Below are positions 46,110 to 55,739 of a stretch of DNA of 64,000 bases, in pieces (within the stretch, counting starts at the first letter, position 1; each line of letters opens with the position of its first letter). Position numbers and translations under genes: made by a program. Source of the stretch: Budvicia diplopodorum (GTDB lineage: Bacteria > Pseudomonadota > Gammaproteobacteria > Enterobacterales > Enterobacteriaceae); NCBI RefSeq assembly GCF_009800925.1, contig NZ_WOYF01000015.1, positions 1 to 64,000 on the forward strand, in the 5' to 3' direction. Under the pieces are notes generated by a model. That model saw only the letters and a list, made by a program, of their open reading frames with translations, ran no database searches and was not told where the DNA came from.

Positions 46110-47153
46110 ATGTTTATTGTCACCATTGATTCCGGTACAACGAATACGCGGGTGAGAGTTTGGAAGAACAAGAAGGTTATCGCTGAAGCCGGTGAATCGG
46201 TGGGCTTACGCGACACGGCCAGAACGGGAAATCGCGCTACGCTAACCGCCGGAGTTAAACTGGCGTTGGATCGTGCACTGGCGCAGGTCGAAGGCTGCAC
46301 CGTTGAGCAGTGTGTCATGGTGGCTTCAGGGATGATCACCGCTGAAGCCGGTCTGTGTCCGATTCCCCATCTGCATGCCCCCATTTCTCTTGGTGAACTG
46401 GCGCAGGGCGCCATCGCCTGCGACATTCCGGAGATCTCCCCACAGCCCGTCTGGTTCATCCCCGGTATCAAAAATGCGGTCACCGATGTGACGGCGGATA
46501 ACCTCGACGCGATGGACGTGATGCGGGGCGAAGAAGTGGAAACTTTTGGGCTGCTGGCGTTACATGATATTCGCGGCCCGGCGCTGATTGTTCTACCCGG
46601 TTCACACTCAAAGTTTATCCGAGTGGATGAACAGCAACGCATTATCAGCAGCGCCACCACCATGGCGGGGGAACTGCTGGATGTACTGACCCATCAGACC
46701 ATTCTGGCCAATTCACTCGATAGCCAGTTCGCGACTGAGCTAGACGGTGAATATCTGCAAAAAGGTGCGGCCTCTTGCCACGAAGTCGGGTTTGCCCGCA
46801 GCTGCTTCTCCGTACGGCTGTTAGATCTCTTTACCACGGCCTCTCACAACCAGAAAGCCAGCTATCTGCTGGGTGCTACGCTTTGCTCCGACATACAGGC
46901 CATGAAGCACAGTCGGGCGCTAAACCTGACGCCGGACACCCCGATATATATCAGCGGCAAAGCCATTCTGACGCAGGCGCTGGTAGCCCTGATTAATGCC
47001 GATCCCTTTTTCACCGCCAACGTTGTGCTGATAGACGAAGACAAACATCGTCCACTGTCCGGCGTTGGGGCTATTACCGTTATTGAGCAAAGAGTGGGCC
47101 AGCTAGATGCATGCTGCCCGTCGAATCTTCGCGCTGTTACACAGGGAAACTGA
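46110..47153 (+). CDS. dgoK: 2-dehydro-3-deoxygalactonokinase (DgoK family)
   Basis: A 347-residue kinase of the DgoK family in the ASKHA fold. The phosphate-1 loop is VTIDSGTTNTRVRVW at the N-terminus, and further family stretches are MVASGMITAEAGL, VLPGSHSKFIRVD and the C-terminal PLSGVGAI. It phosphorylates 2-keto-3-deoxy-galactonate (or a similar keto-deoxy acid) to the 6-phosphate. An aaggaaa site precedes the start. It is the first gene of the six-gene operon and ends one base before dgoA. Confidence 0.9.
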   Translation: MFIVTIDSGTTNTRVRVWKNKKVIAEAGESVGLRDTARTGNRATLTAGVKLALDRALAQVEGCTVEQCVMVASGMITAEAGLCPIPHLHAPISLGELAQGAIACDIPEISPQPVWFIPGIKNAVTDVTADNLDAMDVMRGEEVETFGLLALHDIRGPALIVLPGSHSKFIRVDEQQRIISSATTMAGELLDVLTHQTILANSLDSQFATELDGEYLQKGAASCHEVGFARSCFSVRLLDLFTTASHNQKASYLLGATLCSDIQAMKHSRALNLTPDTPIYISGKAILTQALVALINADPFFTANVVLIDEDKHRPLSGVGAITVIEQRVGQLDACCPSNLRAVTQGN

Positions 47154-47154
47154 T

Positions 47155-47784
47155 ATGAATGAGGCCAAAACAATGCCGCTCGTTGCCATCCTGCGCGGCA
47201 TTACTACCGATGAAGTTGATACTCATATTCCGCTGCTGATTGAAGCCGGTTTCAGAACAATCGAGATCCCGCTCAATTCCCCCGAGTGGGAAAAAAGCAT
47301 CGCCCGGGCGGTAAAAAACTATGGCAAACAGGCCACTATCGGTGCGGGCACGGTACTGGATGTCGAAAGCGTAAACCGCTTGGCAAAGATAGGCTGTCGG
47401 TTAATCGTCACGCCCAATACCAACCCTGAGGTGATTCGACAAGCGCTATACCACCAGATGCAAGTGCTGCCCGGCTGCGCTACCGCGACCGAAGCGTTTA
47501 GCGCTATTGCCGCCGGCGCTTTGCAAATAAAACTGTTTCCGGCCAACCAGTTCGGCCCGGGATACGTTCAGGCGCTAAGGTCTGTCTTGCCGCTGCACAT
47601 CGCAGTTTACGCCGTTGGCGGCATCACGCCGGATTCTCTACCACATTATCTCAAGGCTGGCTGTGCGGGCGTCGGGCTGGGTAGCGACCTCTACAAAGCG
47701 GGACAATCGCCTGAACAAACCAGAGAACGAGCTAGGGCGTTTATTGCGTCGTACCAGTCTTTTGCTGCTGCCCATTACGCATAA
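47155..47784 (+). CDS. dgoA: 2-dehydro-3-deoxy-6-phosphogalactonate aldolase (DgoA)
   Basis: A 209-residue class I aldolase of the KDPG/KDPGal family. The Schiff-base Lys is in LQIKLFPANQFG; the catalytic Glu is in FRTIEIPLNSP; the phosphate loop is AVGGITPDSL. The ILRGI and PLNSP patterns follow DgoA rather than the KDPG aldolase Eda. It splits the product of DgoK into pyruvate and glyceraldehyde-3-phosphate. The start at 47155 has a gggaa site; a longer frame overlapping dgoK is rejected. Confidence 0.92.
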   Translation: MNEAKTMPLVAILRGITTDEVDTHIPLLIEAGFRTIEIPLNSPEWEKSIARAVKNYGKQATIGAGTVLDVESVNRLAKIGCRLIVTPNTNPEVIRQALYHQMQVLPGCATATEAFSAIAAGALQIKLFPANQFGPGYVQALRSVLPLHIAVYAVGGITPDSLPHYLKAGCAGVGLGSDLYKAGQSPEQTRERARAFIASYQSFAAAHYA

Positions 47785-47801
47785 TCTATAAAGGAGCAAG
47801 T

Positions 47802-49253
47802 ATGAAAGCCGATTATCTGTTCAGGAACGCCACCGTTATTGATGGTTCCGGCTATGCCGAATATATCGCCGATGTGGCGATAAAAGGGGATCGGATTATC
47901 CGCATCGCCCCAACGATTACTGAAGAAGCCGAAACGGTGATCGACTGCACTAACCTTGTGCTGTCACCAGGATTTATTGATGTTCATACCCATGACGATT
48001 TGATCGTGGTTAAGCGCCCGGAATATGTTGAAAAAACCTCGCAGGGCGTCACCAGTATTATTGTCGGTAACTGCGGCATCAGCGCCGTCTGCGCGGTTTT
48101 AAAAGATGAAGTTCCCGATCCTATCAACCTGCTGGGCGAGCTTGACGAGTTTCACTATCCCGATCTGGCAAGCTATCGCGACAAAATAGATAGCGTTACC
48201 CCTTCGGTGAATGTTGCCACGCTGATCGGGCACACCACGCTACGTAATAACTGCGTTGACTCACTGCTCGAACCGGCTAACGCCGCCAACGTTAAGCAGA
48301 TGCAACAGGTACTGCGTAAGGCGTTGGAACAGGGCGCGCTGGGGCTAAGTACCGGCCTGTCTTATGGCAATGCTATCAACTCCTCAACCGAAGAGATTTG
48401 CGCGCTGGCAGAACTGCTGGCTGAGTTTCAGGGTATCTACACCACCCATATGCGCACCGAGTACGACGGCATTATCGATGCCATGCAGGAAGCTTTTCAC
48501 GTTGGGCGCCACGCCAAAGTGCCGGTACAGATTTCCCATCACAAATGCGCCGGTGCCAAAAACTGGGGGCGTACGGTGGAAACGCTGGCACTGATCGAAA
48601 AGTATCAGCAAAACCAGGATATCAACTGCGACCTCTACCCCTATCGGGCTGGTTCTTCCAACCTCGATCTGAAGCAGGTGACAGAAGACTACGACATTCT
48701 CATTACCTGGTCGACGCCGCATCCTGACATGGCCGGCAAAAAGCTTCAGGAGATTGCCGCAGACTGGGCGGTAGACGTTCACGAGGCGGCAAGCCGTTTG
48801 GTACCCGCTGGCGCTATTTACTTCCAGATGCATGAAGACGATGTGCGCCGAGTGCTACAGCACGCCAGCTCAATGATCGGCTCCGACGGGCTGCCCTGCG
48901 ATCCCAATCCGCACCCGCGTCTGTGGGGTACTTTCCCACGGGTACTCGGCTACTACAGCCGGGATGAAAAGCTGTTCCCGCTCACTACCGCAGTACACAA
49001 GATGACTGGCATGTCTGCCAAGCGCTTTGCCCTGCAGGACCGGGGACTAATTAAAGAAGGTCACTTCGCCGACCTGGTTGTTTTTGATCCGAATAAGGTC
49101 AACGAAGCAGGCACCTTCCAGAATCCGAAACAAAAGGCAGAAGGCATTGAGCATGTCTTTGTTAACGGCGTACTGACCTATAGCCAGAAACAGATGACTG
49201 GCAAGCGGTCGGGTAGGTTTTTAAGTAAAAACAATAATGTAGATCCTAAATAA
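47802..49253 (+). CDS. N-acyl-D-amino-acid deacylase (D-aminoacylase family)
   Basis: A 483-residue amidohydrolase of the D-aminoacylase subtype. Metal ligands are H62 and H64 in FIDVHTHDD, the bridging Cys C91 in GNCGIS, and later His in TTHMRTEYD and QISHHKCAGAKN; the catalytic Asp is in IGSDGLPCD. It removes acyl groups from D-configured N-acyl amino acids. In this operon a likely substrate is an N-acetyl-2-amino-2-deoxy-aldonate, which is formally a D-amino acid. No signal peptide, so it acts in the cytoplasm. Confidence 0.88.
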   Translation: MKADYLFRNATVIDGSGYAEYIADVAIKGDRIIRIAPTITEEAETVIDCTNLVLSPGFIDVHTHDDLIVVKRPEYVEKTSQGVTSIIVGNCGISAVCAVLKDEVPDPINLLGELDEFHYPDLASYRDKIDSVTPSVNVATLIGHTTLRNNCVDSLLEPANAANVKQMQQVLRKALEQGALGLSTGLSYGNAINSSTEEICALAELLAEFQGIYTTHMRTEYDGIIDAMQEAFHVGRHAKVPVQISHHKCAGAKNWGRTVETLALIEKYQQNQDINCDLYPYRAGSSNLDLKQVTEDYDILITWSTPHPDMAGKKLQEIAADWAVDVHEAASRLVPAGAIYFQMHEDDVRRVLQHASSMIGSDGLPCDPNPHPRLWGTFPRVLGYYSRDEKLFPLTTAVHKMTGMSAKRFALQDRGLIKEGHFADLVVFDPNKVNEAGTFQNPKQKAEGIEHVFVNGVLTYSQKQMTGKRSGRFLSKNNNVDPK

Positions 49254-49271
49254 TACAATTCAGAGGACACC

Positions 49272-49664
49272 ATGATTAAACGATACGGAATAGAAGGTAC
49301 CAAAGGAACCGGTGGGCAGGCATTGCCTTTTGCTAAAGCGGTCGCCGCCGACGGCTGGCTGTACGTTTCTGGCCAGACGCCAATGATCGATGGAGAAATC
49401 ATCGACGGCGGCATTATTGCGCAGTCAACGCAGGCGATACAAAACTGTCTCGACATTATGACCAAAGCAGGATTTGGCAAAGAGGACATCGTGCATATGA
49501 AGGTCTTCCTGACCGATGCCCGTTACTTCCAATCCTTCAATAAGGTATTCAAAAGCTTTTTTGCCGATCACCCACCGGCCAGAGTGTGCTGCGTGGCCGA
49601 TCTGGTGGTCGATTGCATGGTGGAAGTGGATCTCACCTGTTTTAACGCCAAATTTAAAAGCTGA
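49272..49664 (+). CDS. RidA-family enamine/imine deaminase
   Basis: A 130-residue protein of the RidA/YjgF/UK114 family, with the N-terminal PFAKAVAADGWLYVSGQTP and the C-terminal PARVCCVADLVVDCMVEVDL that carries the conserved Arg. RidA proteins hydrolyse enamines released by PLP dehydratases. Its place beside a D-serine-dehydratase-like gene fits that task. It has an aggac site and lies 18 bases after the deacylase. Confidence 0.92.
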   Translation: MIKRYGIEGTKGTGGQALPFAKAVAADGWLYVSGQTPMIDGEIIDGGIIAQSTQAIQNCLDIMTKAGFGKEDIVHMKVFLTDARYFQSFNKVFKSFFADHPPARVCCVADLVVDCMVEVDLTCFNAKFKS

Positions 49665-49675
49665 TACAGCCAAAT

Positions 49676-49789
49676 AGTTCGAGTTGCATCGAGGCGCCAA
49701 CGAAATGAGTCCTCAGGAGCATAGATAGCTATGCGAACGGGGTGACTGAAGGCCGCCAGCAACGAGGCAACCTGACGTATAGCGGGTCT
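49676..49789. repeat. ERIC element inside the operon
   Basis: About 114 bases match the enterobacterial repetitive intergenic consensus: the core atgagtcctcaggagc and cggggtgactga correspond to the sites of the ERIC1R and ERIC2 sequences, and the ends (gttcgagttgc / gcaacctga) are inverted repeats. It separates the RidA and symporter genes and, being transcribed, can form a long hairpin that may alter expression of the last two genes. Confidence 0.85.
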
Positions 49790-49829
49790 GTAACGACAAT
49801 AATTAATAATTAGGTAACAAGGACTTATT

Positions 49830-51314
49830 ATGAAACATAGTAACTTCCTGATGTGGTTTTTGATTTATGCCTTCTGCATGATGGCAGTTGGCTGGTATGT
49901 CACCCGTCATCAGAAAACCGGAGAAGATTTTATCCTCGGCGGCAGAAAGCTGCCGATGCTTTTAACCCTAGGCTCCACCGTAGGCACGATGGTGGGTACC
50001 GGTTCCAGTATTGGTGCGGTAAGCTTTGGCTACGCCAATGGCTGGGCGGGTATGCTGTATGGTATTGGCGGTGCGACAGGCATTCTGCTGACCGCTTGGC
50101 TGTTCGGCCCATTAAGAAATCTACGCTTTATGACCATGAGCGAAGAGGTTTGCTACTACACCGGCGGCAGCCGCATCGTTAAAAATGTCGTGGCACTGCT
50201 TATCTTTCTGGCCTCCATTGGCTGGCTGGGCGCGCACATCCTCGGTGGTGGGCTGTATCTGGCTTGGGCGGCGGATATTGATATCAACACGGCTAAGATT
50301 ATCATTGCCGTCGGCTTTATCTTCTATGTCGGTATCGGTGGCTACAAGGCCGTTTCGTGGATAGATACCTTGCAGTCGATTGTTCTGTTCCTCGGTTTTA
50401 TCATGCTCGCCGTAATGTCAGTAAGCTATGTGGGTGGCTGGGATGTCGTTGTAGCGAATACCGACCCGAAAGCTTTCACGCTGTTCGGCATTGATAAACT
50501 GGGAATGCTACCCGCTATTTCTTTGTCTATCGTTATCGGTATTGGCGTGCTGGCGACACCATCCTACCGCCAGCGTATTTATTCCGCTGCATCACAAAAA
50601 GCGGTTCGCCAATCGTTTGTTATTACCGGCCTGCTGTATATGGGCTTCTCTTTCCTGCCGGCTATTATCGGTATGGCGACGCACGTGATGAACCCGGGCC
50701 TTGATAACCCAAGCTTTGCGTTCCTGTATGCAACCAACGCCCTGCCTTATGTGCTGGCGATGATTGTACTGATTGCCGGGATGTCCGCCAACCTGTCATC
50801 AGGAAGCTCTGACGCCATTGCCGGGGTGTCGATCATCCTGCGCGATCTCTACACTATGGTAACCGGCAAAATGCCACCGCCGGAAAAAGCCATCAACCTA
50901 TCGCGTATCTTCTTGCTGTGCGTGATCTTCTTGGCGCTGATGTTCGCTCTGACGTCTAATGACATCATCGGCTACATCACCAAGATGATTTCAACGATTA
51001 TGTCAGGTATGTGTATCACCGTGCTGTTGGGTAAATTCTGGCTGCGCTTTAACTGGCAGGGTTGCATTGCCGCACTGCTGGGCGGTAGCCTGACCTCCCT
51101 GAGCGTGATCATGACGCCAGAATGGTCGAAAGCGCTTGGCAACCCGGTTATTCCAGCACTAGCAGCCAGCCTAGTTGCTGCAGTGGTGGTTACGCTGATC
51201 ACGCCGAAGAACAAACTGTCGCGTGAAGAAGTGCTGAAAATTATCACCGATGAACGTGAAAATACCAGTGCTACTCCTGTTACCACGCCCCTTGCAGCGC
51301 CAGCTCGCCGTTAA
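49830..51314 (+). CDS. Sodium:solute symporter (SSS family)
   Basis: A 494-residue sodium symporter with about 13 membrane helices. Family stretches are DFILGGRKLPMLLTLGSTVGTMVGTGS near the N-terminus, GGYKAVSWIDTLQSIVLFLG in the middle and GMSANLSSGSSDAIAGVSIILRDLY, the sodium-site helix. Since it is co-transcribed with the deacylase, RidA and dehydratase genes it should import the operon's substrate, probably an acidic amino-sugar derivative. A hydrophilic tail of about 35 residues follows the last helix. Confidence 0.9.
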   Translation: MKHSNFLMWFLIYAFCMMAVGWYVTRHQKTGEDFILGGRKLPMLLTLGSTVGTMVGTGSSIGAVSFGYANGWAGMLYGIGGATGILLTAWLFGPLRNLRFMTMSEEVCYYTGGSRIVKNVVALLIFLASIGWLGAHILGGGLYLAWAADIDINTAKIIIAVGFIFYVGIGGYKAVSWIDTLQSIVLFLGFIMLAVMSVSYVGGWDVVVANTDPKAFTLFGIDKLGMLPAISLSIVIGIGVLATPSYRQRIYSAASQKAVRQSFVITGLLYMGFSFLPAIIGMATHVMNPGLDNPSFAFLYATNALPYVLAMIVLIAGMSANLSSGSSDAIAGVSIILRDLYTMVTGKMPPPEKAINLSRIFLLCVIFLALMFALTSNDIIGYITKMISTIMSGMCITVLLGKFWLRFNWQGCIAALLGGSLTSLSVIMTPEWSKALGNPVIPALAASLVAAVVVTLITPKNKLSREEVLKIITDERENTSATPVTTPLAAPARR

Positions 51315-51324
51315 GGAAAGCTGA

Positions 51325-52563
51325 ATGACCACGATAAAACACCAGCCCCGCGATGCGGGGCATAAATCAGCGCTAATGTTTGCCACTCCAGATGGCAAGG
51401 CTAATGTCCTGAATGAGGATGCCTGCTTGCCCGCTGCTGTGATTAAGCTGCAGGCGCTGGACAATAACATTCGCTGGATGCAGCGCTATGCGGACCAGCG
51501 CGGCGTCAGCCTTGCGCCACATGGTAAAACCACCATGACTCCTTGGATCTTTCGTAAACAGCAGGAGATTGGCGCATGGGCAATCGGAGTGGGCAGCGCT
51601 TGGCAGGCAACGGCGGCGGTAAAAGGCGGCATTAACCGGGTGCTGATGGCCAATCAGCTGGTAGGTAAAGCCAATATGCAGCTGGTGGCTCAGCTTAAAC
51701 AGGAGTATCCCGAGGCTGATTTCCTGTGCTGTATCGACAGCCTGACCAACGCCCAAGCGCTCTCAGCATTTTTTAGCGCTCAACGGTTGACGCTAGATGT
51801 GCTGATCGAACTGGGCGTATCGGGTGGCCGCTGTGGGTGTCGCACGGTTGATGAGGCACTCGCTCTGGCAGACGCCGTTGCAAAACTACCGGGGCTGAAG
51901 CTGCGTGGCTTAGAGCTTTATGAAGGCGTATTGCACGGAGATGGTACCCAAGCGCGGGTAGAAGCCCTGTTGAGAGATGCCGCCGGGCTGGCTTGCCGCA
52001 TGGCATGTTACGTCGACGGAGAATTTCTTCTTACCGGCGCGGGAACCGTCTGGTATGACGTGGTATGCAACATCTGGCTGGCAGTGGAAAAACCCCCTCA
52101 GTGCCGCATCGCCATTCGCCCCGGCTGCTATATTACCCATGACAACGGTATCTATCAGCAGGCGCAAAATGAACTGATGGCCCGCGATAGCATTGCCTGC
52201 GATCTGGGCGGCGATCTAACCGCTGCGCTGGAGCTGGTAGCGATGGTACAGTCGGTACCAGAACCGGGCCGTGCGATTGTCAATTTTGGCAAGCGTGACA
52301 GCGCATTTGACGCCGGGCTCCCGCAGCCCATCGCCCACTACCGGGCCGGTAACGCGCTGGTGCTGGAAGAGGGTTCCATCACCAGCGTGGGCATCATGGA
52401 TCAACACTGCATGCTGCAACTGGCCCCAAACGGCGACGTTCAGGTGGGAGACATTCTGGTATTTGGCACCTCCCACCCGTGCCTCACGTTCGATAAATGG
52501 AAAACCCTGCTGTTAGTGGATGATGATTACAACGTTCTGGAGATGCTGGAAACGGCATTTTAA
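51325..52563 (+). CDS. D-serine-dehydratase-like PLP enzyme (fold III)
   Basis: A 412-residue enzyme with an alanine-racemase-like barrel and a D-serine-dehydratase-like C-terminal domain. The PLP lysine is K68 in LAPHGKTTM. A zinc pair H384 and C386 (TSHPC) matches eukaryotic-type D-serine dehydratase and D-threonine aldolase. The family removes water and ammonia from, or cleaves, D-3-hydroxy amino acids. In this operon it may convert a 2-amino-2-deoxy-aldonate to a 2-keto-3-deoxy acid for DgoK. It ends the operon; a terminator follows. Confidence 0.88.
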   Translation: MTTIKHQPRDAGHKSALMFATPDGKANVLNEDACLPAAVIKLQALDNNIRWMQRYADQRGVSLAPHGKTTMTPWIFRKQQEIGAWAIGVGSAWQATAAVKGGINRVLMANQLVGKANMQLVAQLKQEYPEADFLCCIDSLTNAQALSAFFSAQRLTLDVLIELGVSGGRCGCRTVDEALALADAVAKLPGLKLRGLELYEGVLHGDGTQARVEALLRDAAGLACRMACYVDGEFLLTGAGTVWYDVVCNIWLAVEKPPQCRIAIRPGCYITHDNGIYQQAQNELMARDSIACDLGGDLTAALELVAMVQSVPEPGRAIVNFGKRDSAFDAGLPQPIAHYRAGNALVLEEGSITSVGIMDQHCMLQLAPNGDVQVGDILVFGTSHPCLTFDKWKTLLLVDDDYNVLEMLETAF

Positions 52564-52584
52564 TCGATAGCCTGTAGGTCAAAG

Positions 52585-52616
52585 ACACCGCTGCGTTTGT
52601 GGCGGTGTTTTTTTTG
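52585..52616 (+). terminator. Terminator of the dgoK-led operon
   Basis: A stem of acaccgc / gcggtgt with a 10-base loop is followed by eight T. The rest of the 309-base gap to tacA shows nothing recognisable apart from the tacA promoter region. Confidence 0.88.
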
Positions 52617-52872
52617 GTTTTGGGTTCGTATTCGCGAACGTTCAGTTATCTATTGAACTGGTTTTCATCATCGGTTCTTCTCCTGCTGGCTGCCAAAACT
52701 CACTGGCTAACTCATATTTTGCTCTATATATCAGAATACTAGAGCAATACACGCGAAAATAATCTCGGTTCGTTCCTTAAGTACGATTCCTTTTAAGCGT
52801 CGTAGTATTGTAATGACATTGGCGTTACGCACGTGTATGCTTAATATTCAGTAATACATTGAGGATCCCATC

Positions 52873-53654
<782 letters not shown>

Positions 53655-53807
53655 ATTTATTGAACTCTCCGCTTAGTTGCCGTGTCGTTTTTCAGTACAA
53701 GACAGGCTCATTCATTATCTGCTAGCCGTCTTCCCTTCTTTACTATAAGTACGTATATAAGCGTTGTTTTTGCTAAGATAATTATGTAATCTGCTTTATA
53801 TAGGCAA

Positions 53808-53831
53808 AAAGTACCCTTATAAGGGTACTTT
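53808..53831. promoter_or_regulatory. 24-bp perfect palindrome before the abiE pair
   Basis: Half-site aaagtaccctta followed directly by its complement. It lies 17 bases before the AbiEi start. AbiEi antitoxins bind inverted repeats in their own promoters, so this is the likely operator; it could also fold as a hairpin in the leader. Confidence 0.75.
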
Positions 53832-53847
53832 ATGTAGAGATATATCA

Positions 53848-54381
53848 ATGGATAAACTCACAGCAATCAACAGACTGGATGAATTCAGCCGTAACGGGCG
53901 TTACGTTTTTCATTTGCGCGACTTCGATAAACTGTTCCCGGACGAATCGGAGCGGGCGTTGAAAGCCTCTATTAATCGTCTGGTTGGAAGCCATATTCTG
54001 ATACGTGCGGCCTATGGCGTTTATATTTACAATCGGGCGGCACCGGATAGCTTTATCCTTGAACATATTGCTAAAACTCTGCGCCGGGGAGAGTACAGCT
54101 ATGTCAGTCTGGAATCGGCTCTGTCGCAGTATGGGGTAATTTCGCAGATCCCGATTGATCGCCTGACCATCATGACAACCGGGCGAAGCGGCGAATATAA
54201 AACCCCGTGGGGAGTGATTGAATTAACCCACACCGCACGTTCTGTCGGCGATATCCTGACCGGCACAATTGAAACAAAATCCCCCCTTCGGCTTGCCAAC
54301 AAAGAAACGGCGGTCAGAGACTTACGCCGTGTGGGCCGTAACACTCACCTTATTGATAATGCGGAGCTGAAAAATGTCTAA
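53848..54381 (+). CDS. AbiEi antitoxin (type IV toxin-antitoxin)
   Basis: A 177-residue AbiEi-type protein. An N-terminal winged helix (FHLRDFDKLFPDESERALKASINRLV) should bind DNA; the C-terminal AbiEi domain begins near YVSLESALSQYGVISQIP. It overlaps the toxin gene by eight bases. In type IV systems the antitoxin opposes the toxin without binding it, and represses the operon. It is shorter than the S. agalactiae AbiEi. Confidence 0.88.
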   Translation: MDKLTAINRLDEFSRNGRYVFHLRDFDKLFPDESERALKASINRLVGSHILIRAAYGVYIYNRAAPDSFILEHIAKTLRRGEYSYVSLESALSQYGVISQIPIDRLTIMTTGRSGEYKTPWGVIELTHTARSVGDILTGTIETKSPLRLANKETAVRDLRRVGRNTHLIDNAELKNV

Positions 54382-55294
54382 ACGTGTGGATTTTGACACG
54401 CTGGTAACGGAGGCAATCCGGCAAAATGGGCTGGCGGCGTTACGACCTGTGGTGGAAAAAGAGCTGCTGCATTACGACATTTTATTCTGTTTATCAGAGG
54501 CCGGATTGTTGAGAACCCTAACGTTTCAGGGCGGAACGTCACTCCGGCTGTGCTACAACTCAAACCGTTTCAGTGAAGATCTGGACTTCGCCGGTAGAAT
54601 CGAATTTTGCGCGGCCGATCTGGCGGAAATGAAAGAGTGTATTGAGCGCTATCTCGGAGATCGGTACGGGCTGGAAGTGACGGTTAAAGAACCAAAGGAA
54701 CTGCGTAATGAGCCTGAATACGCTGAAGTGAGCGTTGATAAATGGCAGATTTCGGTAACAACAGCGCCTGAACGACGAGACATCCCGCGACAGCGCATTA
54801 AGATTGAAGTGGTCAATGTTCCTGCTTATACGCGAGCCGTTAGGCAGTTGGTGCGTAATTATTCCGTATTACCGGATGGTTACAGCGACACACTGATTAA
54901 TGTTGAAACGCTGGAAGAAGTGATGGCAGACAAACTGGTCGCTTTTCCTGCATCAACGAAGTATATCCGTTATCGGGACATGTGGGATTTGGTATGGCTT
55001 AAGCAACAAGGCGCGAAGATGAATGCGCAACTGGTGAGCAAAAAGTTAGCGGATTACAGAATTGATAATTTCAGCAAAAAGCTCCAGACACGCATTGATT
55101 CCTTGCCAACGATTATCTCTGGCGGTCACTTTCATCAGGAAATGAAACGGTTTATTCCTGCGGCTGTTTATGAAACGTCTCTGGCGAAAGAAGGGTTCTC
55201 ATTATTTCTGCAGGATACGTTGACGGAACTGTTAACGCAGTTGAAAAGGGAGCTTTATGAGGGCGGTGATGAGGTTGATTCGTTTATTTTGTAG
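54374..55294 (+). CDS. AbiEii nucleotidyltransferase toxin
   Basis: A 306-residue DNA-polymerase-beta-like nucleotidyltransferase. The active-site motifs are FQGGTSLRLCY (52-61) and SEDLDF (67-72, with the metal Asp pair D69 and D71); later KLVAFPAST and YRDMWDLVWL supply the third motif. Such toxins add nucleotides to tRNA or bind GTP and cause phage-triggered growth arrest. With AbiEi it forms a complete system. Confidence 0.9.
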   Translation: MSKRVDFDTLVTEAIRQNGLAALRPVVEKELLHYDILFCLSEAGLLRTLTFQGGTSLRLCYNSNRFSEDLDFAGRIEFCAADLAEMKECIERYLGDRYGLEVTVKEPKELRNEPEYAEVSVDKWQISVTTAPERRDIPRQRIKIEVVNVPAYTRAVRQLVRNYSVLPDGYSDTLINVETLEEVMADKLVAFPASTKYIRYRDMWDLVWLKQQGAKMNAQLVSKKLADYRIDNFSKKLQTRIDSLPTIISGGHFHQEMKRFIPAAVYETSLAKEGFSLFLQDTLTELLTQLKRELYEGGDEVDSFIL

Positions 55295-55308
55295 AAATAT
55301 CAAATCAA

Positions 55309-55414
55309 TACCATGAATAATTCAAGTTGCCGGACAAAAAGGTCAGAATTCTTTTGGCATCGCAAAGCACCAGCGCGGCTCAACGCACCGACAGCCTGAA
55401 GTATGACGGGTATA
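55309..55414. repeat. Degenerate ERIC-like repeat
   Basis: The right end, ctcaacgcaccgacagcctg then aagtatgacgggtata, matches the end of ERIC. The left end (ataattcaagttgc) matches the complementary end. The middle does not match ERIC and appears replaced. It lies directly after the abiE pair and marks a boundary between modules. Confidence 0.65.
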
Positions 55415-55572
55415 GTTTGCGAGCCATCCCGCAAACAACAAAATACCCTGACAAATTCCCTTGCCGTTAATGACTGCCAACGGTAGCATGTCCTCGCGCC
55501 TGAAAAATCAGGCACCGGGCTTGACCTCCTGAAATACCATACCGGCGACACACGACGCGCCAGCGTCTTTTT

Positions 55573-55739
55573 TTGTGTCGTGCGCTCAGTTACACTGTTC
55601 TACGGTGGGCTGGGCGAGGGCACCGCAAGGTGCGCCGGTTTCCAGTATGGCCGGTAAGGTCAACCTCGTTCAGTCCACCACCCATAAGATTGACCTCTTT
55701 GGTGGTGGTTTTAACTACTACATACTGGAGGCTGCCCTT
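55573..55739 (+). other. P4-type Ash leader region
   Basis: Overlapping short frames encode the pattern QGAPVSSMAGKVN...GGGFNYYILEAA, which resembles the Ash-family leader of P4-like satellites, where the ORF runs directly into the ATG of the next gene. It has no independent stop before 56219 in one frame. It is a marker of satellite or integrative-element DNA; whether it is translated is unknown. Confidence 0.5.
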
